Of a DNA stretch of 64,000 nt, positions 54,345 through 62,457 are shown piece after piece. The position numbers were made by a program, and so were the translations under genes. The stretch lies in contig NZ_JAPFHA010000008.1 of assembly GCF_026586805.1 (NCBI RefSeq), forward strand, positions 1 to 64,000, in the 5' to 3' direction. The stretch's first letter is position 1. Every line of letters begins with the position of its first letter. Below the pieces are notes generated by a model. That model had not been told where the DNA came from. It was given only the letters and a program-made list of their open reading frames with translations, and ran no database searches. Source of the DNA: Niveibacterium sp. 24ML. GTDB lineage: Bacteria; Pseudomonadota; Gammaproteobacteria; Burkholderiales; Rhodocyclaceae.

Positions 54345-55238
54345 TCAGCCCTGACGGATCTCGAACGAGACCATCTCGCCCTGGCTGTCTTCTTCGCAGG
54401 AGAAGCCGCAACCGACCCGCCCAAGCGTCGGCAGCGCGCACTCTTCGCGCTTGAGCATGATCTCGGCCTCGTCTTCCGGCGCGACAAAGGTGCCGTTGGA
54501 GCTCTGGTCGATGACGTAGAAATGGCCGTGGCGCCACTCGATCCGGGCATGGTGGCGCGAGGCACGGCGATCGAGGATCACGATGTCGTTGCCTTCCTCG
54601 CGGCCCATCAAAAGGATCGGGCGCGATTCGGTCACGATGTGGGCCACGCCGCGATGCCGCAAGACAAGCCGGGCGCGGCTGGTATCCGTACCGGCACTGG
54701 AACTTGGCGGCACCGAGTCCGGGCCGATTTGCGATGTCAGTTCGTAGAGTGGAATGTCCATGCCGTCGTGGCGGACGTTCCGGTCGCGCACCGACGATGC
54801 AAGGGCCTTGACGCCCTCGGTCAGGTGCAGGGCGAGCTCACCGGTCATCAGGGCCTGGCCGGGCTCGGCGGTTTCGGCAAGGCGGCCTGCCAGCTCAACC
54901 GCCAGGCCCGAAGGTTCGTTGCCCGAAACCAGCTCGCCGCAGTGCAGCCCGATCTTGAGCCCGATCGTGATGCCGGAAACCGGCGGCAGACGCTGCACCT
55001 TCTCGTGCATGTCGGATGCGGCCTGCGCCGCGTCGTCGGCGCGTTTGAACGAGGCGATCAGGCGATCGGCGCGGTCGAGCAGTGCATGGCCATGGTGTGC
55101 GTCGACAGATCGCATGATGCGGTTGCGGGCTCGATCCAGCGCGCGCTGAGCCTCGGTCGGGCCAATCTTGTCGGTGAGCTTCTGGCTACCAAGCAATTCG
55201 GCAAACAGCACGCAGTTGAAATCGGTCCGGTTCGACAT
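54345..55238 (-). CDS. FHA-domain protein with cyclase-like domain
   Basis: 297 residues from MSNRTDFNCVLFAELLG. The N-terminal class III cyclase homology domain (about 5-175) keeps the fold pattern (AVELAGRLAETAEPGQAL) but the first metal Asp is Glu (FAELLGS), the GD at the second site is AD, and the conserved Asn is Glu. Catalysis is therefore doubtful. The C-terminal FHA domain (about 205-297) has intact phosphopeptide-binding residues (GREEGND, SRHHARIEW, SSNGTFV). It probably acts as a phospho-dependent adaptor or a nucleotide-binding sensor. No Ser/Thr kinase gene is nearby. Confidence 0.85.
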   Translation of the reverse strand: MSNRTDFNCVLFAELLGSQKLTDKIGPTEAQRALDRARNRIMRSVDAHHGHALLDRADRLIASFKRADDAAQAASDMHEKVQRLPPVSGITIGLKIGLHCGELVSGNEPSGLAVELAGRLAETAEPGQALMTGELALHLTEGVKALASSVRDRNVRHDGMDIPLYELTSQIGPDSVPPSSSAGTDTSRARLVLRHRGVAHIVTESRPILLMGREEGNDIVILDRRASRHHARIEWRHGHFYVIDQSSNGTFVAPEDEAEIMLKREECALPTLGRVGCGFSCEEDSQGEMVSFEIRQG

Positions 55239-55279
55239 CTGGTTACGTTCCGCGGGAATCGGATGCATTAAGAATCTGT

Positions 55280-56245
55280 TTAACGGCTGTTGAGCATAGA
55301 GCCTTGAGGCTCTTCTGCACCAACGAATGTGTCACGTTCGTTTCGGGCAATCGAAACAATATCCACCACCGCCGGGGCGCTTGGCATGTCCGGTGCGTCA
55401 AAGGCAATGTCCCCCTCGTCGACGCCCTCTCCGGCCTTGACCCCCTTGAAGTCGAAAAGCCGCTGATCCTGCAGGTGTGAGGGCACCACGTTGGCAAGCG
55501 CGGTGCTCAGCGACTGGATCCGCCCCGGATAGCGTTGCTCCCATTCCTGAAGCATAGCCTTGACATGCTTGCGTTGCAGGTTCTCCTGCGAACCACACAG
55601 GTTGCAAGGGATGATCGGGTATTCCATGCCACGTGCGAAGCGGCTCAGGTCGCGCTCGGTGCAATAAGCCAGCGGGCGGATGACGATGTGCTGGCCGTCG
55701 TCACTGGTCAGCTTCGGTGGCATCGACTTGATGCGGCCGCCGAAGAACATGTTCAGGAACAGGGTTTCGAGCATGTCGTCGCGGTGGTGGCCTAGCGCGA
55801 TCTTGGTTGCCCCCAGTTCGCGCGCCACCCGGTAGATGATGCCGCGACGCAGGCGCGAGCACAGCGAACAGGTTGTTTTGCCTTCCGGGATCTTGTCCTT
55901 GACGATTGAGTAGGTGTCTTCCGTGACAATGCGGTACTCGATGCCAAGCTTCTCGAAATACGCTGGCAGCACCTCGGCGGGAAAGCCTGGCTGCTTCTGG
56001 TCGAGGTTCATCGCGATGATGCGGAAGTTCACCGGTGCGCGTTCACGCAGGGCCAGCAGCAGCGATAACAGCGAGTAGGAATCCTTGCCGCCGGAGCAGC
56101 AGACCATCACCACGTCACCGTCCTCAATCATGTTGAAATCGCCGATGGCGCGGCCGACCTGGCGTTCAAGGCTTTTCTTGAGGCGCAGGAAGGTGTTCGA
56201 AACGGCGGTTTCGCTCGCCTCGTCGAGGGCGGGTTCCAGGGTCAC
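55280..56245 (-). CDS. ttcA: tRNA 2-thiocytidine synthase TtcA
   Basis: 321 residues from a GTG. The PP-loop [10 protein letters not shown] and the Fe-S cluster Cys pairs CSLC and CNLC identify TtcA, together with [10 protein letters not shown] and [16 protein letters not shown]. It thiolates C32 of certain tRNAs. A longer frame begins with TTG at 56278, but a perfect TATAAT box ends on that codon, so the transcript would start after it. No good ribosome site precedes the GTG, so the start is uncertain. Confidence 0.93.
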   Translation of the reverse strand: MTLEPALDEASETAVSNTFLRLKKSLERQVGRAIGDFNMIEDGDVVMVCCSGGKDSYSLLSLLLALRERAPVNFRIIAMNLDQKQPGFPAEVLPAYFEKLGIEYRIVTEDTYSIVKDKIPEGKTTCSLCSRLRRGIIYRVARELGATKIALGHHRDDMLETLFLNMFFGGRIKSMPPKLTSDDGQHIVIRPLAYCTERDLSRFARGMEYPIIPCNLCGSQENLQRKHVKAMLQEWEQRYPGRIQSLSTALANVVPSHLQDQRLFDFKGVKAGEGVDEGDIAFDAPDMPSAPAVVDIVSIARNERDTFVGAEEPQGSMLNSR

Positions 56246-56277
56246 GGGAGTCGCGTAGGTGTTTGAGATAGCAGGCA

Positions 56278-56283
56278 ATTATA
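56278..56283 (-). promoter_or_regulatory. -10 box of ttcA
   Basis: A perfect TATAAT on the minus strand in the context GCAGCTATAATTGCC. The -35 is weak. It overlaps the TTG that opens the longest ttcA frame. Confidence 0.55.
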
Positions 56284-56495
56284 GCTGCCGGACCAGCGCT
56301 TTCGGGATTCCTTTTGGCGCCCCGAAAAGGGACTTTCGGCTTTGCGGCGACGTGCGGCCAAAGCAATGATTTCAAAGAACTTATTTGCCACCCGCAATGG
56401 CGATCAAGGGGCGGATCATGCGTTTGCGATCCGGCCTGATTCCACCGGCATGGGAAATCTACCCGTGCGTACCACCGTTTGAGGCGGGCGCTGGC

Positions 56496-57236
56496 TCAAA
56501 GATGCGCGGATCGACCGCCGTCCACTGCCAGTATCTGCCCGGTAATGTAGGGCGCATCAAGCATCAGGAAGCGCACTGCGCCGGCAATGTCCTGCGCTGA
56601 GCCGACCCGCTTGAGCAGGGTGTGAGCGATGATCGCTTCACGTTCGGCGGGCGGAAACTGGCCGTCTTCGGGCCATTCGATGGCGCCCGGTGCAACACCG
56701 TTCACCCGCACCTGCGGCGCCAGTTCAATCGCCAGCGCACGGGTCAGGCCAAGCAAGCCGGCCTTGGCGGCGGAATACACCGGGTAGCCGCTAAGCGGCC
56801 GCTCGGCGTGGATGTCCACAATGTTCACGATGGCGCCGCCGCTTGCGCGCAAGTGGGGCGCTGCCGCCTGCGAAAGAAACAAGGGCGCCTTGAGGTTGGT
56901 GCCGCTCAGGTCAAGCCACTGCGCCTCGTCGATGTGCCCCATCGCGGTCGGGTAAAAGCTCGACGCATTGTTGACCAGGCCATCGAGACGCCCGAATTGC
57001 GCCAGCGTGCGTGAAACCATGTCTGGCAGGGCCGCCGTGTCGAGAAGATCGGCCTGCAGCAGCAGGCTGCTGCCGGGCCTCTGCGCTTCCAGCTCGGCGG
57101 CGAGTGCCTGGGCATCGGTGCGCGATCCGCGATGATGCAGGGCCACGCGACAGCCAGCGGCATGCAGGGTTCGCGCAATGCAGGCGCCGACGCGCCGAGC
57201 GGCGCCGGTGATCAGGATGACTTTCTCGTCTTGCAT
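56496..57236 (-). CDS. pteridine reductase-like SDR (FolM-type)
   Basis: 246 residues from MQDEKVILITGAARRVG. The TGxxxRxG nucleotide motif, in place of the usual TGxxxGxG, is the mark of pteridine/dihydrofolate reductase SDRs. NNASSFYP, the catalytic YPVYSAAKAGL (YxxxK) and VNGVAPGAIEWPED follow the same pattern. It probably reduces dihydromonapterin or dihydrobiopterin with NADPH. It lies 22 nt downstream of dusA on the same strand. Confidence 0.9.
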   Translation of the reverse strand: MQDEKVILITGAARRVGACIARTLHAAGCRVALHHRGSRTDAQALAAELEAQRPGSSLLLQADLLDTAALPDMVSRTLAQFGRLDGLVNNASSFYPTAMGHIDEAQWLDLSGTNLKAPLFLSQAAAPHLRASGGAIVNIVDIHAERPLSGYPVYSAAKAGLLGLTRALAIELAPQVRVNGVAPGAIEWPEDGQFPPAEREAIIAHTLLKRVGSAQDIAGAVRFLMLDAPYITGQILAVDGGRSAHL

Positions 57237-57258
57237 CGGGATTCCCTCGTGAATCACT

Positions 57259-58275
57259 TCAGCCAGGCACCGGGGGCTCGACCGCTTCGGGCTTGCCGAC
57301 ACAGGCCCATGCTTCCCACAGCAGTGCCGGTTCGTCAGCCCGCAGGCGCTGCGGATCAGAGAGCAGGCGGCGGAAGCCGCGTGCTCCGGGCAGGCCGTTG
57401 GCAAGGCCCAGCACATGCCGCACGATGGCACGCATCGGGGTGCCGTGGGCGGCTTTTTCGCGCTCGCAGTAAGCGACCAGCGCGGCGATGACATGCTCGC
57501 GCGACGGCGCCCAGTCCGGCGTGAACAGCGCGCGCTCCCATTCGGCCAGCGCCCAGGGGTTCTGGTAGGCCTCTCGGCCGATCATCACGCCATCGACATG
57601 GCGCAGTTGCACTTCGATCTGCTCGGTGCTGGTGAGGCCGCCGTTCACGAGGATTTCAAACTGCGGGAAGTCGAGCTTGAGCCGGTGCGCGAACTCGTAT
57701 CGCAGCGGCGGAATTTCGCGGTTTTCCTTCGGCGAGAGGCCCTTGAGCCAGGCATTGCGGGCATGCACGATGAAGGTGGTGACGCCCGCCTCGGCCACGG
57801 TGCCGATGAAGTCGCGCACGAAGGCGTAATCCTCGATGCGGTCGATGCCGATGCGGTGTTTGACGGTGACCGGAATCGCCACCGCATCGCGCATCGCGCG
57901 GCAGCCATCGCGCACCAGTTCGGGTTCGGCCATCAGGCAGGCGCCGAAAGCACCGTTCTGTACCCGTTCCGAGGGGCAGCCGCAGTTCAGATTGATCTCG
58001 TCGTAGCCCCAGTCTTCGCCCAGCTTTGCCGCATGGGCGAGTGCCGCCGGATCGGAGCCGCCCAGCTGCAGCGCAACCGGGTGCTCTTCGCCGTGAAAGC
58101 GCAGGTGGCGTTCAACATCGCCGTACTGCAGCGCGCCGGTGGTCACCATTTCGGTGTAGAGCCACGCGTGCGGCGCGAGCAGGCGGTGGAAGTAACGGCA
58201 GTGACGATCGGTCCAGTCGAGCATGGGCGCGACGGACAAACGGCGGGGCGGCAGCGGATTTACGGCGTGAGTCAT
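57259..58275 (-). CDS. dusA: tRNA-dihydrouridine synthase A
   Basis: 338 residues. SVAPMLDWTDRHCRYFHRLL is the DusA start; the catalytic Cys lies in NLNCGCPSERV, and FMN-binding and tRNA-contact segments follow (TVKHRIGID, HARNAWLKGLSPKENREIPP, VNGGL). It reduces U20/U20a in tRNAs. A TAGAAT box ends 7 nt before the ATG on this strand, so the transcript may be leaderless. The pteridine reductase gene is downstream. Confidence 0.95.
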   Translation of the reverse strand: MTHAVNPLPPRRLSVAPMLDWTDRHCRYFHRLLAPHAWLYTEMVTTGALQYGDVERHLRFHGEEHPVALQLGGSDPAALAHAAKLGEDWGYDEINLNCGCPSERVQNGAFGACLMAEPELVRDGCRAMRDAVAIPVTVKHRIGIDRIEDYAFVRDFIGTVAEAGVTTFIVHARNAWLKGLSPKENREIPPLRYEFAHRLKLDFPQFEILVNGGLTSTEQIEVQLRHVDGVMIGREAYQNPWALAEWERALFTPDWAPSREHVIAALVAYCEREKAAHGTPMRAIVRHVLGLANGLPGARGFRRLLSDPQRLRADEPALLWEAWACVGKPEAVEPPVPG

Positions 58276-58282
58276 CCGCCCG

Positions 58283-58288
58283 ATTCTA
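58283..58288 (-). promoter_or_regulatory. -10 box directly before dusA
   Basis: TAGAAT on the minus strand ends 7 nt before the dusA ATG, leaving no room for a ribosome binding site on the transcript. Confidence 0.45.
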
Positions 58289-58312
58289 GCGGATCGCTGC
58301 CGCCTGCCGGGC

Positions 58313-59095
58313 TCAGAGCCTCACCAGCACGCGCCGGGCGCCCGGCGCGTAGCGCGCAAGCCAGGCGTAGACCGACTCGACCGTCACGGTGTCGATCTGG
58401 CCTGCCATGCGCCGGTCGAAGGGTTGATCGTCGAAGGCGACGTTGGCGCGGAACATCCGCGCGGCGAGCCGTGTCGCGGTGTCGATCTTCAGCGTGGTGG
58501 CCTGATAGCCGGCGCGCTTGAGCCAGGCTTGCGCTTCGCCACGGCCGCTGAAGGGGCCGGCTTCGGCATCGGCCAGGACTTCGATCGCCCACTGGTTCGA
58601 GTTCTGATAACGCGCCTCAAACGGGTAAGCGAGCATGTTGTAGCGGGCCTCGTGCATCACGGCATAGGCGCCAGACCGGAAGGACGCAGCCAGGCGCTTC
58701 TGGGTGTCGGCCGGCGGGATCAGGATCAGCCCTTCCCAGCGGAACAGGTCGTCGGCGTAGAAGTTGGCCAAGCCTTCGGCGTACAGCGCAGAACGGGCGC
58801 TGCCGCACTGGTTGAGCTCGTGCAGCACCGTCCAGCGGCCGGAGGGCGAATCGCGCCACACGTAACCCAGATGGGTGTAGCGCAGGCCCCACTTTGAAAG
58901 ATCCTGGCCCACCCGCGCCAGCATCACGACCTCGGCGCCACTCTGGTCGAGCGACTCGCGGGTCTTGAGCGCGAGCCCGAAAGCCTTGCTCAGGGTTTCG
59001 GGCCTGATCGGCTGCTCGGTGCAGGGCTGGCCGGCGTGCGCAAGCCGCAGCGCCAGCAAGCTCAGCACCAACAGGCACCGGCGGAGGGCGCTCAC
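58313..59095 (-). CDS. DUF2145-domain secreted protein
   Basis: 260 residues with a signal peptide ending near AHAGQ. The DUF2145 signatures are visible: LRYTHLGYVWRDSPSGRW, VLHELNQCGSARSALY, GLANFYADDLFRWEGLI, and YQNSNQWAIEVLADAEAG. A His, an Asn-Gln-Cys and a second Asn-Gln segment could form a catalytic site of the NlpC/transglutaminase type, but this is inference. Its ATG overlaps the stop of the upstream small gene (ATGA). Confidence 0.85.
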   Translation of the reverse strand: MSALRRCLLVLSLLALRLAHAGQPCTEQPIRPETLSKAFGLALKTRESLDQSGAEVVMLARVGQDLSKWGLRYTHLGYVWRDSPSGRWTVLHELNQCGSARSALYAEGLANFYADDLFRWEGLILIPPADTQKRLAASFRSGAYAVMHEARYNMLAYPFEARYQNSNQWAIEVLADAEAGPFSGRGEAQAWLKRAGYQATTLKIDTATRLAARMFRANVAFDDQPFDRRMAGQIDTVTVESVYAWLARYAPGARRVLVRL

Positions 59096-59535
59096 AGCGT
59101 GGCACCGGTCAGGCGGGTGTGCTGCAGCAGGCTCTTGCCGATTTCGTTCGGCACGTACGCAATCGCCTTGCCGCCGCTGGTCAGCAGGTAGCCTGCCGCC
59201 TCGGTGAGCACCTGCACCGTGCTACCAACCGCCACCGACGCACCACCGGCGGCCTGCCCGGTGAGCTTCACCGACACTTCAAGGCCGTTTCCGATGTTTT
59301 GCAGCACCAGCACGCTTGCCTCGCTGCCGTGTTCAACCGCCACGACCGACAACTCGGCACCGGACGACAAGGCCTCGGCCGTACCGCCAAGCACTGCCCC
59401 CACCGCAGACGAGGCGGCCGCCGATGATTGGCCCGAGGCCTGCGATGCGTCACCTGCAGCATGCGCAATGGGGGCGAGCGCGAGCACTGCAAGAAGCGCG
59501 CTGCAGCGAAGTTGCCTGGCGAACGAAGTCATCAT
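59092..59535 (-). CDS. small secreted protein coupled to DUF2145
   Basis: 147 residues with a signal peptide ending near IAHAAG. The mature part is Ala/Ser/Gly/Val-rich with repeated short strands (LSVVAVEHGSEASVLVLQN, GLEVSVKLTG, ASVAVGSTVQVL) and no Cys. No family is recognised, but pairing with a DUF2145 gene suggests a joint role in the envelope. The overlap with the next gene is ATGA. Confidence 0.75.
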   Translation of the reverse strand: MMTSFARQLRCSALLAVLALAPIAHAAGDASQASGQSSAAASSAVGAVLGGTAEALSSGAELSVVAVEHGSEASVLVLQNIGNGLEVSVKLTGQAAGGASVAVGSTVQVLTEAAGYLLTSGGKAIAYVPNEIGKSLLQHTRLTGATL

Positions 59536-59830
59536 GATGCTTGCTCCAGATACGGCACATGCCGCAGGCGGAGTCTAGGCAGCGTCGGTGTGTGAGCCCC
59601 AAGCGCGTACTCGTAAGCAGCGGTGTCACCCGCCTGCCGCGTGAACCGCCTGCACAGCGACTGCCGCAGCGCAAGCCGCGCCTGTGCTGGCGCGCCATTG
59701 CGAAGGCTCAGCGCAGGGCGGCACGGGGCGGCCAGGCTGAAACCTTTGATAACCGACGCTCACGATCTGGATACGGCGCCACACCAATGCCGGCAGTTCG
59801 CGATCCAGGGCGGGCCCTGCCCGCAGCGGC

Positions 59831-60250
59831 CTACTGCCTGGGTGTACCGGTCACGCTGATGTCGAGCGTGTACTTCGCGGTCGCGTTGCGCCGCGCGGCA
59901 TTGCGCATCAGGTACACGCGAAGGGTGTATTCACCGCTGGCCGCCAGTTCAGAGGAAAAGTCGTTGCCCGCACTCGAACCGACGAAGATCGCTTCCCCGC
60001 TTGAGCCAGGCGGCAGCACATTGAAATAGGCAGACGGGTTGCCGGGCTTGAACCGCACCACCATCGTCTGGCCCGCAGCAGCACGCAGCGTGTAGTCGAT
60101 GATCTGCTCGCCCTTGATCTGTGCCTTGATCGTCGTACCGGACGCCCCTTGCTTGAACTGCACCGGCTGCACCTTGATCGCGGGCTCGGCCTGCGCGGGG
60201 GTCGAAAGCAATACGACGGCGGTGGCGATGCTTGCGAGAATCGGTTTCAT
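59831..60250 (-). CDS. small periplasmic protein, lysozyme-inhibitor-like
   Basis: 139 residues from MKPILASIATAVVLLSTPAQA, a signal peptide. The mature part has KGEQIIDYTLRAAAGQTMVV, AYFNVLPPGSSGEAIFVGS and the end YTLRVYLMRNAARRNATAKY. This resembles small periplasmic proteins related to inhibitors of g-type lysozyme, which some databases misname DNA breaking-rejoining proteins. The activity is not proven. About 295 nt without a gene lie between it and the preceding small gene. Confidence 0.65.
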   Translation of the reverse strand: MKPILASIATAVVLLSTPAQAEPAIKVQPVQFKQGASGTTIKAQIKGEQIIDYTLRAAAGQTMVVRFKPGNPSAYFNVLPPGSSGEAIFVGSSAGNDFSSELAASGEYTLRVYLMRNAARRNATAKYTLDISVTGTPRQ

Positions 60251-60312
60251 CCAGGGATCTCCGGAGTGAGCGCGTGTTGGCGGGCAGGGCGGTACCGCGG
60301 CGAGCACAATGA

Positions 60313-61944
60313 TCAGGCCTTTGCCGAAGGTGGTGCCGGGATCGTGATCCGGATCGTCGTGGCCTGGTCGGCATCGCTGGTTTCCATGCTGATCGTGCCG
60401 TGCTGGGCTTCGAGCATCAAGCGTGCCGAGTAGGTGCCAAGCCCGGTGCCCTCGCGCTTGCCCGCCGTGGCGAACTTGTCGAAGAAGCGTTCGCGAACTT
60501 CCACCGGCACGACGCCATCGTTGCGCATCACGATTGCGACCGGCGAGGTGGACTCGATCGCTACATCCACCGCTCCCCCTTGCGGGATCGCCTCGCAGGC
60601 GTTCTTGAGCAGGTTTTGCAGGGCGGAGTGCAACAAGGCGCCGTCGCCCCAGGCGACGATGTCTTCGGCGCTGCTGCCGGACGGCAGCTCGAACCGGATT
60701 ACGATGTCCTTGGCGGCGAAGGTCTTGCGCGAGACTTCGATCAGCCGCCGCAACAGCCTTGCCACCATCACCGGCTGCGGTGCCAGTTCGAAGCGGCCGG
60801 TCTCGATCTTGTAAAGCTCGGCAGAGCGGTTGATCAGATCCAGCGCCGAGTGCGCCGAATCCTCGATCAGTTGCAGTTGCGACTTGACCTCGTCTGACAG
60901 GCCGGCATTTTCGAGCAGGCTCTGGGTGAGGCCCAGCACCCCGGCGAGCGGGCCCTTGATGTCGTGGCGGGTGATCTGTTCGACGTCTTCGCGCAGCCGG
61001 GCGGCCTCCATCATCGTGTCGTAATCCTGCTGCAGGCCACGATGCAGTTCGATATAGCGGAGGAAGTTCTTCACCCGCATCTGCAGGGTATCCGGGTCGA
61101 TCGGTTTGGTGACGAAGTCGATGGCGCCCAGCGTCATCGCGCGGTGCCGCGCGGCATCGTCGGTCAAGGCGGTGACGAATACGATGGGGATGTGTTCGGA
61201 CGAGGGGTGGCTGCGGATTGCCTCGGCCACTTCAAAGCCATCCATGTCCGGCATCATGATGTCGAGCAGCACCAGATCCGGCGGGTCGTCGGATTGGCAG
61301 ATCGTCAAGGCCCGCTCGCCGTTCTGGGCAACCTTGACCTGGTAGTCCTGCTTGAACAGGCCGGCAAGCAGGGTCAGATTGTCGGGCATATCGTCCACCA
61401 CCAGCAGACTGGCGCGCACGCTTGGCGCGCTGCCCGAGTGCGCCGCTGCCCTGGCTGGCGCGGCGGCGGCATCGTTAGTGGCGAACGGCTGGCTGGGCGG
61501 CGCTTCGGCACGGCGCGGGCGCCAACGCAGGGCCCGCGCCACGCGCTCTGCCAGCACCGCCGAGGTGTAGGGCTTGACGACCAGCTCCGAAACGCCCGCC
61601 GCAATCGCGCGCTCGACGCGGCGGCGTTCGCCCTCGGTGGTGATCATCATGAAGGGCAAGGCGCTGGTCGCAGGGTTTGCGCGCACCCGCTCAAGCAGTT
61701 CATAGCCGTCCATCAAGGGCATGTTCCAGTCCGACATCACCAGCGCGATCGGTTGATTCTGGATCACCTCCCACGCTTCGGCTCCGTTACGCGCCTCGAT
61801 GATCTGCGCTGCGCCGAGCTGCCTGAGTTGATTGACGGTGACCCTGCGCATCGCACTGAAGTCATCCACCACCAGCACGACGCCATCGCCGAACGGGTTG
61901 GTCGGTCTGCCCTGCGGCTTGGTCTCGCTTGAAAAGTGACTCAA
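60313..61944 (-). CDS. REC-REC-histidine kinase hybrid, soluble
   Basis: 543 residues, no membrane helix. Receiver 1 (about 20-145) is CheY-like with phospho-Asp in VMSDWNMPLMDGYELL and Lys in LVVKPYTS. Receiver 2 (about 180-300) has DLVLLDIMMPDMDGFEV and DFVTKPIDPD. The kinase domain has the phospho-His in ITRHDIKGPLAGVLG, and the HATPase ends the protein (about 430-543, GTGLGTYSARLML). A kinase behind two receivers suggests it is controlled by upstream kinases. It is the third gene after a barrel and a PstS-like protein. Confidence 0.9.
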   Translation of the reverse strand: MSHFSSETKPQGRPTNPFGDGVVLVVDDFSAMRRVTVNQLRQLGAAQIIEARNGAEAWEVIQNQPIALVMSDWNMPLMDGYELLERVRANPATSALPFMMITTEGERRRVERAIAAGVSELVVKPYTSAVLAERVARALRWRPRRAEAPPSQPFATNDAAAAPARAAAHSGSAPSVRASLLVVDDMPDNLTLLAGLFKQDYQVKVAQNGERALTICQSDDPPDLVLLDIMMPDMDGFEVAEAIRSHPSSEHIPIVFVTALTDDAARHRAMTLGAIDFVTKPIDPDTLQMRVKNFLRYIELHRGLQQDYDTMMEAARLREDVEQITRHDIKGPLAGVLGLTQSLLENAGLSDEVKSQLQLIEDSAHSALDLINRSAELYKIETGRFELAPQPVMVARLLRRLIEVSRKTFAAKDIVIRFELPSGSSAEDIVAWGDGALLHSALQNLLKNACEAIPQGGAVDVAIESTSPVAIVMRNDGVVPVEVRERFFDKFATAGKREGTGLGTYSARLMLEAQHGTISMETSDADQATTIRITIPAPPSAKA

Positions 61945-62016
61945 CGTGGCTCCCTTCGTTGCGTAGCAGGGCGGTCACTGGCGTGCGGCGGGCGGACGCT
62001 GGTCCTGCTGGTTCGC

Positions 62017-62457
62017 TCAGAAGGCAAACAAGGGCTTGAGCTGTGCCGCTGCGGCCTTGTCGGCCGGCATGAAGACCACCAATGACGCATTGCCTTCCAG
62101 TTCTTTGAGCGCCGCATCGACGTTGGCGACAATCCGCGGTGGCCGGCCCTTGCCGCTGAACACCAGCCGCGCCCACAGTGCCCGCATCTGCACCGGGGTG
62201 CGCCCGAGCAGGCGGGCATAGAACACTTCCCGCGCCCATGGCGGCACATCCAGCTCGAGCGCCTTGAGCTGGTTCTTGTCGCCCTCAAGGCGTTCGCCGA
62301 TGTACAGCCGGGTGACCTCTTCGCGCGACAACATGGCGAGCGTATTGGCATGGCCCGCCACCACCACGACACTGCCCGGCTCTTCGGCGCGCAGGCTCGG
62401 GATGGCAAGCAAACCTGCTGAAACGGCGGCGAGAAGGAGGCGGGCAAGTGTGCGCAT
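62017..62457 (-). CDS. short PstS-like periplasmic protein
   Basis: 146 residues with a signal peptide ending near SLRAEE. The mature part resembles one lobe of a phosphate-binding protein: VVVVAGHANTLAMLSREEV, then RLYIGERLEGDK and ARLVFSGKGRPPRIVANVDAAL. It is half the length of true PstS, so it probably does not bind phosphate in the usual two-lobe manner. Its ATG overlaps the stop of the barrel gene (TGATG), so the two are coupled. A sensor role upstream of the kinase is possible. Confidence 0.78.
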   Translation of the reverse strand: MRTLARLLLAAVSAGLLAIPSLRAEEPGSVVVVAGHANTLAMLSREEVTRLYIGERLEGDKNQLKALELDVPPWAREVFYARLLGRTPVQMRALWARLVFSGKGRPPRIVANVDAALKELEGNASLVVFMPADKAAAAQLKPLFAF

